A stretch of 62,467 nt of DNA, from positions 1 through 62,467 of the forward strand of contig JAAYDZ010000075.1 in assembly GCA_012728975.1 (NCBI GenBank), written 5' to 3'. Both the position numbers and the translations under genes were made by a program. Each line of letters starts with the position of its first letter. Position 1 is the stretch's first letter. Below, one piece after another: positions 1 through 8,676 of the stretch. The stretch comes from Bacteroidales bacterium (GTDB lineage: Bacteria; Bacteroidota; Bacteroidia; Bacteroidales; UBA932). The notes below the pieces were generated by a model. That model was given only the letters and a program-made list of their open reading frames with translations, was not told where the DNA came from and ran no database searches.

Positions 1-375
1 ACCAATGAGGACTGGGTTGATTTGGCTACCGCAATTGCCGGCAAACAAATGACCTTTGTGGACAATTGGGCAGGACTTGGCGACAAACTCTCGGTGGATG
101 CCTGGTTTAACGAAGAGAGGATATGGCCCTATTCTCCCGACAATATCCACTCCAATACTGTCGGCTGGAATGCCCTCGCTACGGGCAACACTCAATACGA
201 CCATTCCCTTTTCAGGGGTTTCAATGAGTATGGATTCTGGTGGAGTTCCACTCAAAAAAATGAGACTCAGGCCTACTACCGCTATATTCATAGCGAAAAC
301 GACTTTTGTCCGATGAATTTCACCTCCAAAGAACATTTTGGTGCCTCTGTAAGGTGCGTAAGATTGGTGAAGTAG
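1..375 (+). CDS. FISUMP-domain surface protein, C-terminal end (5' truncated by window)
   Basis: The reading frame is open from base 1 and ends at TAG 373-375, so only the last 124 residues are seen. The C-terminus carries the hallmarks of the Fibrobacter succinogenes major paralogous domain: an opening like TNEDWVDLAT, then a GFWWSSTQ block, an AYYRY block, and a terminal SVRCVRLVK block just before the stop. Proteins with this domain are exported or lipoprotein surface proteins of unknown function, usually with several beta-sandwich domains upstream. A TTG at 22 could be taken as a start, but it lies inside the conserved domain, so the gene really starts outside the window. Confidence 0.85.
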   Translation, partial: TNEDWVDLATAIAGKQMTFVDNWAGLGDKLSVDAWFNEERIWPYSPDNIHSNTVGWNALATGNTQYDHSLFRGFNEYGFWWSSTQKNETQAYYRYIHSENDFCPMNFTSKEHFGASVRCVRLVK

Positions 376-425
376 TCGGGGTACGGGGTGCGAGTTACGA
401 GGTGCGGGGTGCGGGTTAGTTTTGA
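376..425. repeat. degenerate GGTGC-rich intergenic repeat
   Basis: Directly after the FISUMP stop codon lies a run of imperfect copies of GGGGTGCG and GAGGTGCG, followed by GGGTTAGTTTTGAGT. A similar arrangement (GCGGGGTGC, GGGTTAGTTCTGAGT) is found on the opposite strand at about 57594-57648, upstream of the DUF1508 terminator region. It looks like a dispersed low-complexity intergenic repeat; no function is proposed. Confidence 0.4.
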
Positions 426-509
426 GTGGGGAGTGTGTAGTTGGCAAAGGAAGAGGGTCTGGAACTCAAAGCGAGCAAATAAGCAACAATAATTTAAATC
501 AATATCGCT

Positions 510-1031
510 ATGGGGCGGAAAATTTTCACTTATGCGATTATTGCTATTTTCAGCATCCTGGCATTGGGGTGCGAAAAAGTCTCCTCAGACGGCAAAGTCG
601 AACTCTATTTGCTGGACTCCTATAAAACAATTAGGGAGCATTCATGCCAAATTGATGAAACCACGGTTAAGACAAAGGCCAATCCACTGATAAGCTACGA
701 AGACTTCATCTCTTACGATCCTGATACCTACGAGTTTCTACTTTCGGATAGGGCAGTAAAAGCAATTAATGACGAAGGATACTCTGTTTTTGGAGTTGCA
801 TTCGCGATTAAAGCAAATGGGGAGCTTGTTTATACCGGATATTTGTGGCCCAGCTATTCTTCAGCAACTTGTGACTGGGCTTATATAGACCCAATAGCGA
901 CAAGTTTTGACAATAAAATGGAAGTTTGCTTAGGATATCCGGGACCTATGCCAGGACAAGCAATTCCGGATAAAAGAAATGACCCCAGGATTATCAAGAT
1001 ATTTAAGAGAGATCATAAATTGGTAAAATAA
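510..1031 (+). CDS. putative lipoprotein, unknown family
   Basis: 173 residues. Residues 1-21 form a lipoprotein signal peptide with the lipobox LALGC, giving Cys-21 as the lipidated residue, so the protein should be membrane anchored and exported. The mature part has no motif I recognise; a central stretch reads GVAFAIKANGELVYTGYLWPSY and the C-terminus is basic (IIKIFKRDHKLVK). It stands alone: 134 nt of repeat-rich DNA precede it and a strong terminator follows 45 nt after the stop. Function unknown. Confidence 0.7.
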   Translation: MGRKIFTYAIIAIFSILALGCEKVSSDGKVELYLLDSYKTIREHSCQIDETTVKTKANPLISYEDFISYDPDTYEFLLSDRAVKAINDEGYSVFGVAFAIKANGELVYTGYLWPSYSSATCDWAYIDPIATSFDNKMEVCLGYPGPMPGQAIPDKRNDPRIIKIFKRDHKLVK

Positions 1032-1075
1032 TAACATTGTCTGGTCGCACAATTTTAAGGCCTGATTTGAGAACT

Positions 1076-1111
1076 AAAAAGCCCTTACGCGTAAATGTGT
1101 GGGGGCTTTTT
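1076..1111 (+). terminator. intrinsic terminator after the lipoprotein gene
   Basis: AAAAAGCCC at 1076-1084 pairs perfectly with GGGCTTTTT at 1103-1111 around an 18-nt loop. The A-run on the left and T-run on the right make it usable in both directions. It fits termination of the gene ending at 1031. Confidence 0.8.
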
Positions 1112-1754
1112 CGTTTTCCATTACTAATTTCTTAAAGGAATTGCTACTCAGTTTTGAAGCAATTTTAAAATTACAGGGGACAAATTTTAAATTTGCAGGA
1201 AAAAGCTTCAAACGAAAGTCAATTTCAATCAGGGGAACGGTTCAGAGTTGCCAGAAAAATCAACCTCTACTTTGACTCTATTATCTTATTCACATGTCGA
1301 AACTACACTTTTCAATAGAAATTTGGGACTAAAATATACACTTTTCAAATTGTTGCGGGGGATTGCATAATACAACTTTTTATTTGTATGGATTTTAGAG
1401 ACACATAAAATTTCAAAAAAATCATACTTTAGCGAGACCGCCTCGCAATTAGCTAACAATAAGCCTCTTAAAAATCATTGTATGCCAATGTTATGATTAA
1501 TTAGTAATGTTTTTGTGATAAAGATCGGATTATCAATGAAATAAAGGCTAAAGTAACATTCGTATAATTTTGGCAAACCTGAAGTGTTTTTGCCGAAGTT
1601 ATACGTCACTACCCTGCCTTAACAGTGATCTCCGTTGTCATAAATAAAGGAAGAAAACGCTCTTATCTGAAAAATTTGTCGAAAAGAGCTCCTTATTCTG
1701 AAATACTTGTAAGAAAAGCCTTCTTATTATGCAAATTTGCAGTCAAACCCATCT
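1112..1754. other. 643-nt gene-free stretch downstream of the ATPase gene
   Basis: No convincing coding frame. It is AT-rich and contains ACTACACTTTTCAA at 1302-1315, a second TACACTTTTCAA at 1337-1348, and a 30-nt element at 1371-1400. Related copies of these elements are also found on the other side of the neighbouring ATPase gene. No tRNA-like or riboswitch-like structure was seen. Confidence 0.6.
1371..1400 (+). repeat. direct repeat flanking the AAA_14/DUF4143 gene, left copy
   Basis: The element begins TACAACTTTTTATTTG and continues TATGGATTTTAGAG. Its partner at 3012-3040 begins TACAACTTTGGATTTG and continues CATGGATTTTGAG, in the same orientation. The two copies bracket the ATPase gene at 1755-2894 about 1.6 kb apart. 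They may mark the ends of a gene-sized mobile or duplicated unit. Confidence 0.55.
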
Positions 1755-2894
1755 TCAAAATAAATCGCCGGTCCATAGCCTTTTCAAAAATTCTGACACT
1801 GGATAGACCTCAATGTTATTAATCCGGCGGGGATATTTGTCGAGTGAAACGAGGATAAACCGGCAATCGGGAAATTCTTCTGAAAATGCTTTTAGCCCTT
1901 TAGTGTGATGCGATTGTACTTCTTCGGAAGATTTGATCTCTATGGCAACTTCAGCATTTCCGATAATGGCATCCACTTCGTATCCTGATGAAGTGCGCCA
2001 ATAGGAGAGATTTTGAAGCGGTTTGAAATATCCGATATAAGCGATGATTTCTTGAATTATGAAATGCTCAAAAGCGTGTCCGAACTCAGGAGATCCAGGA
2101 GAAAGAGCCACTCTTTTCAAAAGAAAATTAGCAACACCCACGTCGAAATAGTAAAATTTGGGCGATTGTGTGACACGGCGTTTTACATTTCTGGTAAAAG
2201 CAGGGATTATGTAGCCGACAAGCGTCTCTTGCAAAATGGAAAAATATTCTTTCACTGTAGGGGCACTCACTCCGCATTCTGAAGCAATATTATTGTAATT
2301 CAAAATTTCACCATTGCTCAGAGCTGCAACTTCCATAAACCGTGTAAAAGTATTTAAGTTGCGTGTAAGAGCTTCCGCTTTTATCTCCTGCTGAAGATAA
2401 TCACCCACATAAGCGTGGAGTCGATTAGTAGGATTATCCACTAAATAATGTCGCGGTAGCATCCCATTGTTACAGGCCTTCACAAGGTCAAAATCAGGAA
2501 TTTCGGCACTGACAAAGGGATAAAGGTGCTTCCTGATCGCTCTCCCACCCAATAAGTTAACTCCACTTCTACGCAGCTTGCGTGCACTGGAACCGCTCAT
2601 AATAAAGCGAAGATGGTGATTGCTTATCAGCCAATGCACTTCATCGAGTACAGCAGGTAGTTTTTGAATTTCGTCGATAATAACCAACTCGTTCTCCGGA
2701 AGTAAACTCAACTCCTCGCGCAAAAGCGCCGGACGACGACTATAGCGCGCAAATTCATCTGATTTCAACAAATCGATATAACGCACCTCCGGAAAAAGCA
2801 TTTTCAGCAGCGTGCTTTTACCGGTTTGGCGAGCCCCCCAAAGGAAAACACTCTCATTTTCAGCCTCTTGGAAATTAATTTTTCGTGGTAACAT
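1755..2894 (-). CDS. AAA_14/DUF4143 ATP-binding protein
   Basis: 379 residues, the usual length for this family. Walker A is GARQTGKST at residues 20-28 and Walker B is LVIIDEIQ at about 70-77 with Asp-74 and Glu-75. A sensor-like GSSARKL lies near residue 100. The C-terminal half is the DUF4143 region, with a winged-helix-like stretch (ASECGVSAPTVKEYF) and a PD-(D/E)xK-like core (GYEVDAIIG followed by VAIEIKSS). The family is abundant in Bacteroidota and archaea and often multicopy; its cellular role is not settled. The gene is monocistronic on the minus strand. Related direct repeats flank it at 1371-1400 and 3012-3040, which suggests it moved here as a unit. Confidence 0.9.
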   Translation of the reverse strand: MLPRKINFQEAENESVFLWGARQTGKSTLLKMLFPEVRYIDLLKSDEFARYSRRPALLREELSLLPENELVIIDEIQKLPAVLDEVHWLISNHHLRFIMSGSSARKLRRSGVNLLGGRAIRKHLYPFVSAEIPDFDLVKACNNGMLPRHYLVDNPTNRLHAYVGDYLQQEIKAEALTRNLNTFTRFMEVAALSNGEILNYNNIASECGVSAPTVKEYFSILQETLVGYIIPAFTRNVKRRVTQSPKFYYFDVGVANFLLKRVALSPGSPEFGHAFEHFIIQEIIAYIGYFKPLQNLSYWRTSSGYEVDAIIGNAEVAIEIKSSEEVQSHHTKGLKAFSEEFPDCRFILVSLDKYPRRINNIEVYPVSEFLKRLWTGDLF

Positions 2895-3373
2895 AATTCA
2901 AAACATTTAAAATTGGCAGATTGGCATTAAACTTAGCCCTACTGTAGACAAAGGTAGTGTTATTTTATGTAAATTTAAAGTACAACTTTGTTTTTACATG
3001 TATTTATAAAGTACAACTTTGGATTTGCATGGATTTTGAGTCCGGAACTACACTTTTCAAGATTCCCAAAGTTCCAAAAAGTGGCTTTAGGTCGTAAGGT
3101 GTAATGCACAAATTTGGACTATTTCCATTTGCTCGTATTTACTTTTACGAGAGCAGGACACCTTTTAATAGTGTGTAATAATATTTTCCGATTATTTGCC
3201 AAATAACTAAAAGGAAAGTATCCTTTAGCAAAACTTTCAAAAATCCAAAGTTTTGATAAAGTAAGGCATAATGAGATGACTATCAAGAAGAGATGAGAAC
3301 CCTACCTATTCAATGAAATTCAATTTTAGAATACCCCTTTAGTTCGTCAGCGATAGGTTTGCTGGTCATTACG
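2895..3373. other. 479-nt gene-free stretch between the ATPase and macrodomain genes
   Basis: No coding frame is convincing. The ATPase-proximal part (2981-3060) holds two TACAACTTTG elements and an ACTACACTTTTCAA element, matching those on the far side of the ATPase gene. The rest is AT-rich with no hairpin or promoter that I can support. Confidence 0.6.
3012..3040 (+). repeat. direct repeat flanking the AAA_14/DUF4143 gene, right copy
   Basis: TACAACTTTGGATTTG followed by CATGGATTTTGAG; partner of the element at 1371-1400 and in the same orientation. A shorter sibling, TACAACTTTG, lies just before it at 2981-2990, and ACTACACTTTTCAA follows at 3047-3060. Confidence 0.55.
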
Positions 3374-3889
3374 TCAGTCGTTTTCGGATAGCGCTTCGAG
3401 ATAACATTGATAGACTCCGTGTCCAAAACAGGCGACGATGATTTTCTCGAAATCGGGGTTTTCTTTCAAGAAAAGCAACATTTCTTGTATGGCGATTTGG
3501 GAGGCGGGCTTAATTGGGTATCCGTAGGCTCCCGTGCTTATTGAGGGAAATGCGATTGACTTGATGTTGTTCTCAAGGGCCAATTTTAAACAGGATTTAT
3601 AACAGCTTCTCAATTTGTCAGCTTCATTGTTATTTCCTCCACGCCAAATCGGACCAACTGTATGTATCACGTGCTTTGCAGGCAATTTATAGCCCTTTGT
3701 GATTTTAGCCTGACCGGTCTCACAGCCATTCAGGGTCCTGCACTCGGCAAGCAATTCAGGGCCCGCTGCCCTATGAATCGCACCATCCACTCCCCCACCG
3801 CCCAGTAAAGAGTTATTGGCAGCATTGACAATAGCATCAACTTTTATTGTTGTGATGTCAGCTTGGACTATTTCTATTTTGGTTTTCAT
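3374..3889 (-). CDS. macrodomain ADP-ribose hydrolase / O-acetyl-ADP-ribose deacetylase family
   Basis: 171 residues, a complete single macrodomain. Residues 17-43 carry the classical signature: [17 protein letters not shown] followed by [10 protein letters not shown], with Asn-25 and Asp-35 at the positions that contact the distal ribose in the YmdB/MacroD class. A second conserved loop, [11 protein letters not shown], lies at about 115-125 and binds the diphosphate in family structures. These enzymes act on ADP-ribosyl esters or O-acetyl-ADP-ribose in the cytoplasm. No signal peptide is seen. It is not visibly paired with an ADP-ribosyltransferase here, so the substrate is open. Confidence 0.93.
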   Translation of the reverse strand: MKTKIEIVQADITTIKVDAIVNAANNSLLGGGGVDGAIHRAAGPELLAECRTLNGCETGQAKITKGYKLPAKHVIHTVGPIWRGGNNNEADKLRSCYKSCLKLALENNIKSIAFPSISTGAYGYPIKPASQIAIQEMLLFLKENPDFEKIIVACFGHGVYQCYLEALSEND

Positions 3890-4080
3890 TTGGTGGATTA
3901 TCTAGTACTCGATTATATCTAAGTTCCCAATGAACATTTAAGCCACTCCATTCTTTTTTAAGAAAGGAAAGGCAAAAACTTACTGAATTTGACAACAAGA
4001 CAAACTTTAAGGCCTGTGAAGGCCTGGTTTCTCTAGAAAAGAGTGTTTGCTCCTAACTAGGCAATCACCATTATCCTCCT

Positions 4081-4428
4081 TTAATCTTTCTTCTCCTTTG
4101 GTGAAGCATTTAGCACCAACAACGCGTCGTCTTGCCATCTAAGCGGCACTGAAAGTTCTCCGCGAACGGTTATTTTTTCACCTGGCGAAGGGGTTGAATC
4201 ATGGCCAACCACCATCAATTCTTTAGTGCCATCGGTCAAAATAAAACCGGTGAGTCCGAACATAGAAATACTTTTATTGACCGTACCTCTTACCAGCACC
4301 GTCTCATTCTCATATTTGTGCGTATTCTCGTAAAGTTCGGAGATTTTAACGGGGGATATCTTACCGCAACCCGCAGCGAACAGTAAAAATGCAACTGCAG
4401 CAACTAAAATGGATGTTTTTTTATTCAT
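4081..4428 (-). CDS. small OB-fold-like lipoprotein
   Basis: 115 residues from the ATG at 4428; the frame opens 12 codons earlier, but the residues from 4428 on give a clean lipoprotein signal (MKK-like start, then FLLFAAGC). The mature part reads as a small beta-barrel: ISELYENTHKYENETVLVRG, then FILTDGTKELMVV, then GEKITVRGELSVP. That order resembles bacterial OB-fold lipoproteins of the YgiW/tRNA_anti-like type. The partner and role are unknown. A TATCTTTG -7 element on the minus strand (4500-4507) lies about 70 nt upstream. Confidence 0.7.
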   Translation of the reverse strand: MNKKTSILVAAVAFLLFAAGCGKISPVKISELYENTHKYENETVLVRGTVNKSISMFGLTGFILTDGTKELMVVGHDSTPSPGEKITVRGELSVPLRWQDDALLVLNASPKEKKD

Positions 4429-4499
4429 AACATTCAAAAAAATAAAATATTGAAATCTACTCAATTGAGTACTAACTTCATTATTTGAAAAATAGAGTA

Positions 4500-4507
4500 C
4501 AAAGATA
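4500..4507 (-). promoter_or_regulatory. -7 promoter element for the OB-fold-like lipoprotein
   Basis: On the minus strand this reads TATCTTTG, a full match to the Bacteroidota -7 consensus TAnnTTTG. It would start transcription near 4494 and give a leader of about 66 nt. A -33 TTG was not found at the expected distance. Confidence 0.5.
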
Positions 4508-4569
4508 AGGAAATTTCATGGATATAAGCAGTGTATGTCTATCTCAATTAGTCGCATTTTTCTACACCG

Positions 4570-4595
4570 CCGATATGCTTGCATATCGGTTTTTT
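4570..4595 (+). terminator. orphan plus-strand hairpin with T-run
   Basis: CCGATATG (4570-4577) pairs perfectly with CATATCGG (4582-4589) around a CTTG loop, followed by six T's. It is a good intrinsic terminator for the plus strand, yet no plus-strand gene lies upstream; the neighbour on that side runs the other way. It sits just before the Pho-box-like repeats. It may end a short untranslated RNA or shield the next promoter from read-through. Confidence 0.6.
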
Positions 4596-4608
4596 GGATT
4601 TCTGAAAT

Positions 4609-4665
4609 CTTAACAGAAATGTCATTTAATTGTAACGACTCTGCAACACTAATGGCAGACCTTTG
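4609..4665 (+). promoter_or_regulatory. Pho-box-like promoter: four 11-bp repeats plus -7 element
   Basis: Four consecutive 11-mers start at 4609, 4620, 4631 and 4642 with heads CTTAACA, TGTCATT, TGTAACG and TGCAACA. The 7+4 pattern is that of PhoB-type direct repeats (E. coli Pho-box units resemble CTGTCAT with 4-bp spacers). The -7 element ACCTTTG (4659-4665) has its TTTG 20 nt after the start of the fourth repeat. The promoter at 9188-9244 has the same arrangement and spacing. PhoB-type control is inferred; the repeat structure is seen directly. Confidence 0.7.
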
Positions 4666-4695
4666 TGGCGCAAACCAAAATGTAAAATTGCTTTT

Positions 4696-7395
4696 GTGGC
4701 ACATAAATTTTTATCACTTACCACGCTCTTATTGACCTTCTTTTGCGGATCAATTTTGGCCCAAAACGGAACCATAAAAGGTTCAATTGTAGACTCTAAA
4801 ACTAAAGAACCGCTCATCGGAGCATCGGTTGTGATTGAAGGAACCACCAAGGGCGCAGCTGCAGACTTAGATGGTAATTATGTCATTCCTAACGTTTCTG
4901 AAGGCACTTACACACTTGTAGTATATTACGTTTCGTATGAAACTCTTACAAAAAAGGGAATTTCCGTTGCAAATAATAAAGAGACCATCGTGGATTTTTT
5001 GATGAATCCCGACGAACTAAATCTCGATCAAGTCGAAATAGTGGCGCGAGCAAATCGTGAGAGTGAAAACATTTTGCTCGGAGAGCAACGCAAAGCGCTT
5101 TTTGCAATACAAGCCGTCGGTGCAGTAGAATTGTCGAGAAAAGGTATTGCCGACGCACAGGCAGCTGTGGCGCAAGTGTCTGGAATATCTAAACAAGAGG
5201 GTGTTAAAAACGTGTTCGTGCGCGGATTGGGCGACAGATATAACGCCACATTACTTAATGGATTCCCTATTCCTTCGGAAGATCCGGAATATAAAAATAT
5301 TGCCTTGGAATTTTTCGGGACCGATATCATCCAAAATATCGGAGTAAACAAAGTTTTCAGCGCATCGAATGTAGGTGATGTGGGTGGCGCAGTGATAGAT
5401 ATCTCTTCCAAAGAGTTGACGGAAGAGAGCGCGCTGGCCATAGATTTGTCAGGAGGAATTAACTCCACAGCGATAGGAACCGATTTCCTTCGTCAGGACG
5501 GCTCCAATTACTTCGGATTTGCCAACACAAACCAACCAACTCAAAATCAGCACAATTTCCCCAATAGTCTTGACCCTAAAAAGGTATCCTTTCCGCTTAA
5601 CCACAGTTACGGAATTTCGGGAGGAAAACTGTTTCATCTTGGGAAAAACCGTAATCCTCTCTCATTTTTCGCGGTAGCTTCTCATGGGACAAGTTTTTCC
5701 TATACCAAAGAAATTGTGCGAAACACCACATCGAACGGAACCATTTTCCAGGATCAAAAGGGAGACAAATATTCACAAACCACCAATCAACTTATATTAG
5801 CAAATGCTAATTATGAAATTAACCATAAGCATAGCATTAACTACAACTTTATGCTTGTTCATGTTAATGACCAATATGTGGGAGAATATGGCGGTTTGCA
5901 GACCGAAGCTTTTCAAGGCAGTCCTGACCTGTCCGGTATAATCAGAAGGCAACAAACTAATGACAATCTTTTGCTGGTAAATCAACTGGTTTCCGACTGG
6001 AAATTATCCGGGATCACCAGACTATCCGTAGGTGCGACCTACAACAGGGTAAAAGGATTGGAGCCTGACCGTCGGGAAAATTATTTCACACATGTTGAAG
6101 GAGCGCAGTACAATTTGACCCGAAGCAACCGCAACAAACGTTTCTTCTCCGATCTGCATAATAATGACTTCAATGCCAGGGCAGCATTGTCCATAAAATT
6201 GAATGACAGATTTGATACGGAAAACTCCTTCGTACAAGTGGGATATGCAGGAAGGTTTGTCATTGACAAGTTTAAAGCGGTGGAATATAACTACAGTCCT
6301 TTGGGAATGGCCGATTTCACCATGGAAAACCTGAGTTTGGATAAGTTGTATGAAGAAAACATAAACAAGGGTTTGCTCACAATGGATATGGGGGAGACAA
6401 ACTCTTACAAAGTATTAAAATTTATACACTCGGGTTTTGCGGAAGTATCCTACCAGTTGGCTGAAAAATTGGCCGGAAATGCAGGTTTGCGAGTGGACAT
6501 TGTGGACTTAACCGTCAATCATAATGTAACTCATGCCGCTCCCGGAAGCGAATCGATAAAGAAAACCTATTTCTTACCGAGCTTAAACCTGAAATACGAC
6601 ATAAATGATAAAAATAGCTTGAGGTTGGGAATAGGTAAAACATATACTTTGCCGCAGTCAAAAGAGATCTCGCCTTACCAATATGTAAATATCTCTTTCG
6701 CGAGCCAGGGTAATCCTAACATCAGACCATCGGACAACTATAATGTGGATTTAAAATGGGATTTCTACATAACCAATAATGAGCTTTTATCGATTACCGG
6801 TTTTTACAAGTATATACAAAATCCAATCGGACGTGTAGATCAAGGAAACTCTGCGGGACTTATTACCTATGATAATATTGGCAAGAGCGCAACTGTGGGC
6901 GGAGTTGAGTTGGAAGTTCGCAAAAATATTTTCAATCGGTACGATACTCAACTTGAGAAATCCAATCGTCTCTCATTCGGACTCAATGCCTCCTATATCT
7001 ATACTGACTTAATGCTTGATATACTCAATACGGAGCCACGTAAAATTAACCTCGAAGGAGCCTCCCCTTTCTTACTGAATGTGGATTTATCCTATAATTT
7101 CAGGAAATACGATAAAAATTTTACCGCATCGCTCGTTTTTAACTATTTCAGCGACAGAGTACACACCATTGGCACAAAAGGATTCAGGGATATTGTTGAA
7201 GAGGGAGTTCCCACATTGGATTTTGTGGCATCATACGGATTTAACAAGCACTTTTCTATAAACTTCAAAGCTGCGAATTTGCTTAATTCCGCTTATCGTT
7301 TGTCAAGGGAAAGCAGTGCTTCCGATGCAAAAACGGTACTGAATGAATTCAAAAAAGGACAAAATATCAGCTTAGGTATAAGCTATCAATTTTAA
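4696..7395 (+). CDS. TonB-dependent outer-membrane receptor with CarboxypepD_reg-like domain
   Basis: About 900 residues. After a signal peptide ending near ILAQ comes a CarboxypepD_reg-like domain (GTIKGSIVDSKTKEPLIGAS), then a plug domain with VRGLGDRYNATLLNG and GGAVIDISSKEL, and a 22-strand-type barrel ending in the aromatic C-terminus ISYQF. The frame opens at TTG 4663, but that codon lies inside the -7 promoter element, so it cannot be the start; GTG 4696 is the first usable in-frame codon and leaves a normal signal peptide. The gene is followed 40 nt later by a beta-helix lipoprotein, probably its surface partner. The Pho-box-like repeats upstream suggest uptake of phosphate or a phosphorylated compound; the substrate is not shown by the sequence. 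Confidence 0.88.
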   Translation: MAHKFLSLTTLLLTFFCGSILAQNGTIKGSIVDSKTKEPLIGASVVIEGTTKGAAADLDGNYVIPNVSEGTYTLVVYYVSYETLTKKGISVANNKETIVDFLMNPDELNLDQVEIVARANRESENILLGEQRKALFAIQAVGAVELSRKGIADAQAAVAQVSGISKQEGVKNVFVRGLGDRYNATLLNGFPIPSEDPEYKNIALEFFGTDIIQNIGVNKVFSASNVGDVGGAVIDISSKELTEESALAIDLSGGINSTAIGTDFLRQDGSNYFGFANTNQPTQNQHNFPNSLDPKKVSFPLNHSYGISGGKLFHLGKNRNPLSFFAVASHGTSFSYTKEIVRNTTSNGTIFQDQKGDKYSQTTNQLILANANYEINHKHSINYNFMLVHVNDQYVGEYGGLQTEAFQGSPDLSGIIRRQQTNDNLLLVNQLVSDWKLSGITRLSVGATYNRVKGLEPDRRENYFTHVEGAQYNLTRSNRNKRFFSDLHNNDFNARAALSIKLNDRFDTENSFVQVGYAGRFVIDKFKAVEYNYSPLGMADFTMENLSLDKLYEENINKGLLTMDMGETNSYKVLKFIHSGFAEVSYQLAEKLAGNAGLRVDIVDLTVNHNVTHAAPGSESIKKTYFLPSLNLKYDINDKNSLRLGIGKTYTLPQSKEISPYQYVNISFASQGNPNIRPSDNYNVDLKWDFYITNNELLSITGFYKYIQNPIGRVDQGNSAGLITYDNIGKSATVGGVELEVRKNIFNRYDTQLEKSNRLSFGLNASYIYTDLMLDILNTEPRKINLEGASPFLLNVDLSYNFRKYDKNFTASLVFNYFSDRVHTIGTKGFRDIVEEGVPTLDFVASYGFNKHFSINFKAANLLNSAYRLSRESSASDAKTVLNEFKKGQNISLGISYQF

Positions 7396-7435
7396 TACGA
7401 ATAACAAGAAAAACTAATTTTTAACTATTATCACA

Positions 7436-8575
7436 ATGAAAAAAATTCTTTTTTACCTGCTTCTGAGCTCCACGCTTATTCTTGGTGCTGCTTCTTGCGA
7501 AGATCCTATTATTCCGGATAAAGAGGAAGACAAAAACTTATCCGGTTCAATCACCGAGGTCAGAACTCTTGATGCAACGGTTGAATATCTGTTGGTAGGC
7601 CCGCTCCTCGTTGAAGATGGTGGCGTACTGAACATTCCTGCAGGAACTACTATTAAAGCGAAAAAGGGATTCAGTAGCTATATTTTGGTTTTACAAGGAG
7701 GTAAAATCAATGTAAACGGCACAGCTGAAAAACCCGTTACCATGACTGCCGATATTCCCAACGCCGAGCAAGGACATTGGGGTGGATTGGTTATCAACGG
7801 TAAGGCTCCTTTAGCCGATCCTAAAGAGAAAGGTTCTACAGAGATCAACTCTGCATATCTCTACGGCGGCAATGATCCTAAGGACAATTCCGGTTCTATT
7901 ACTTATCTGAAACTTGAGTACACCGGTGCTCGTTCCAGCGCCAACGTTGAGCACAACGGACTTACATTGAACGGTGTAGGCAACGGTACAAAAATCGAGA
8001 ATATCTATATTCCCAACGGTGCCGACGACGGAATCGAGTTTTTCGGAGGTTCTGTAAATGTCACGAATCTGCTGGTTGTAAACTCTGATGATGACATGTT
8101 TGACTTTACACAAGGCTACAACGGTACATTGGAAAATTGCTACGGTATTTGGGAAACCGGATATGTTAGCAGCGAGTCTGACCCCCGCGGTGTAGAAGCT
8201 GACGGAAATTTGGACGGATTATCTCCCGAGCATCCCAATCAGTCCAATTTCAAAATCAAAAACATGACTATCGATCTTAGATTAGCCGCCAGCACCACAG
8301 AGGGTTGTTATATGCACGACGTTATTAAGGTGCGCAGAGGAGCTAAAGCTACTATCGAAAATGCATTGGTAAAAGGACAAGGACAAGCTAAAGACCTTGT
8401 GGACCTGACTGACGGCAAAGGTGCTGCACAGGAGTCAACTACAATTTCTATAACCAATTCTTTAACAACTAAAATTAGCGGTAAAGAAGTTAACGGAACC
8501 GGTAATGTTACCGTAAAAGCTGGCAATTCCGGATGTCCTGCCAATATTTTCTCCTGGACTGGTTATACTCTTTAA
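7436..8575 (+). CDS. right-handed beta-helix lipoprotein, partner of the TonB receptor
   Basis: 379 residues. Signal peptide with lipobox GAASC, lipidated Cys-21. The body is rich in short beta-helix rungs: VLNIPAGTTIKAKKG, then KINVNGTAEKPVTMTA, GHWGGLVINGKAPL, DGIEFFGGSVNVTNLLVVNS and similar, as in parallel beta-helix surface proteins. No catalytic motif is evident. It lies 40 nt downstream of the TonB receptor gene, is followed by a strong terminator at 8613-8642, and so forms a two-gene operon. By analogy with SusC/SusD pairs it may present the ligand to the receptor, but it is not SusD-like in sequence. Confidence 0.85.
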   Translation: MKKILFYLLLSSTLILGAASCEDPIIPDKEEDKNLSGSITEVRTLDATVEYLLVGPLLVEDGGVLNIPAGTTIKAKKGFSSYILVLQGGKINVNGTAEKPVTMTADIPNAEQGHWGGLVINGKAPLADPKEKGSTEINSAYLYGGNDPKDNSGSITYLKLEYTGARSSANVEHNGLTLNGVGNGTKIENIYIPNGADDGIEFFGGSVNVTNLLVVNSDDDMFDFTQGYNGTLENCYGIWETGYVSSESDPRGVEADGNLDGLSPEHPNQSNFKIKNMTIDLRLAASTTEGCYMHDVIKVRRGAKATIENALVKGQGQAKDLVDLTDGKGAAQESTTISITNSLTTKISGKEVNGTGNVTVKAGNSGCPANIFSWTGYTL

Positions 8576-8612
8576 CATTTGATGTTCGACACATTTGATT
8601 TATAATTGCAAA

Positions 8613-8642
8613 AAAGGTATTCCGGCTATCCGGAATACCTTT
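8613..8642 (+). terminator. intrinsic terminator of the TonB/beta-helix operon
   Basis: AAGGTATTCCGG pairs perfectly with CCGGAATACCTT around a CTAT loop, extended by one A-T pair. It lies 38 nt after the stop at 8575 and separates this operon from the MORN-like gene. Confidence 0.85.
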
Positions 8643-8676
8643 AAATTGCTTATATTGCTTACAAATACTAAAAGCC

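Noticed and set aside
4663-4695. TTG start for the TonB receptor at 4663
   Set aside because: The codon lies within the -7 element, so it would not be on the transcript; GTG 4696 keeps a full signal peptide.
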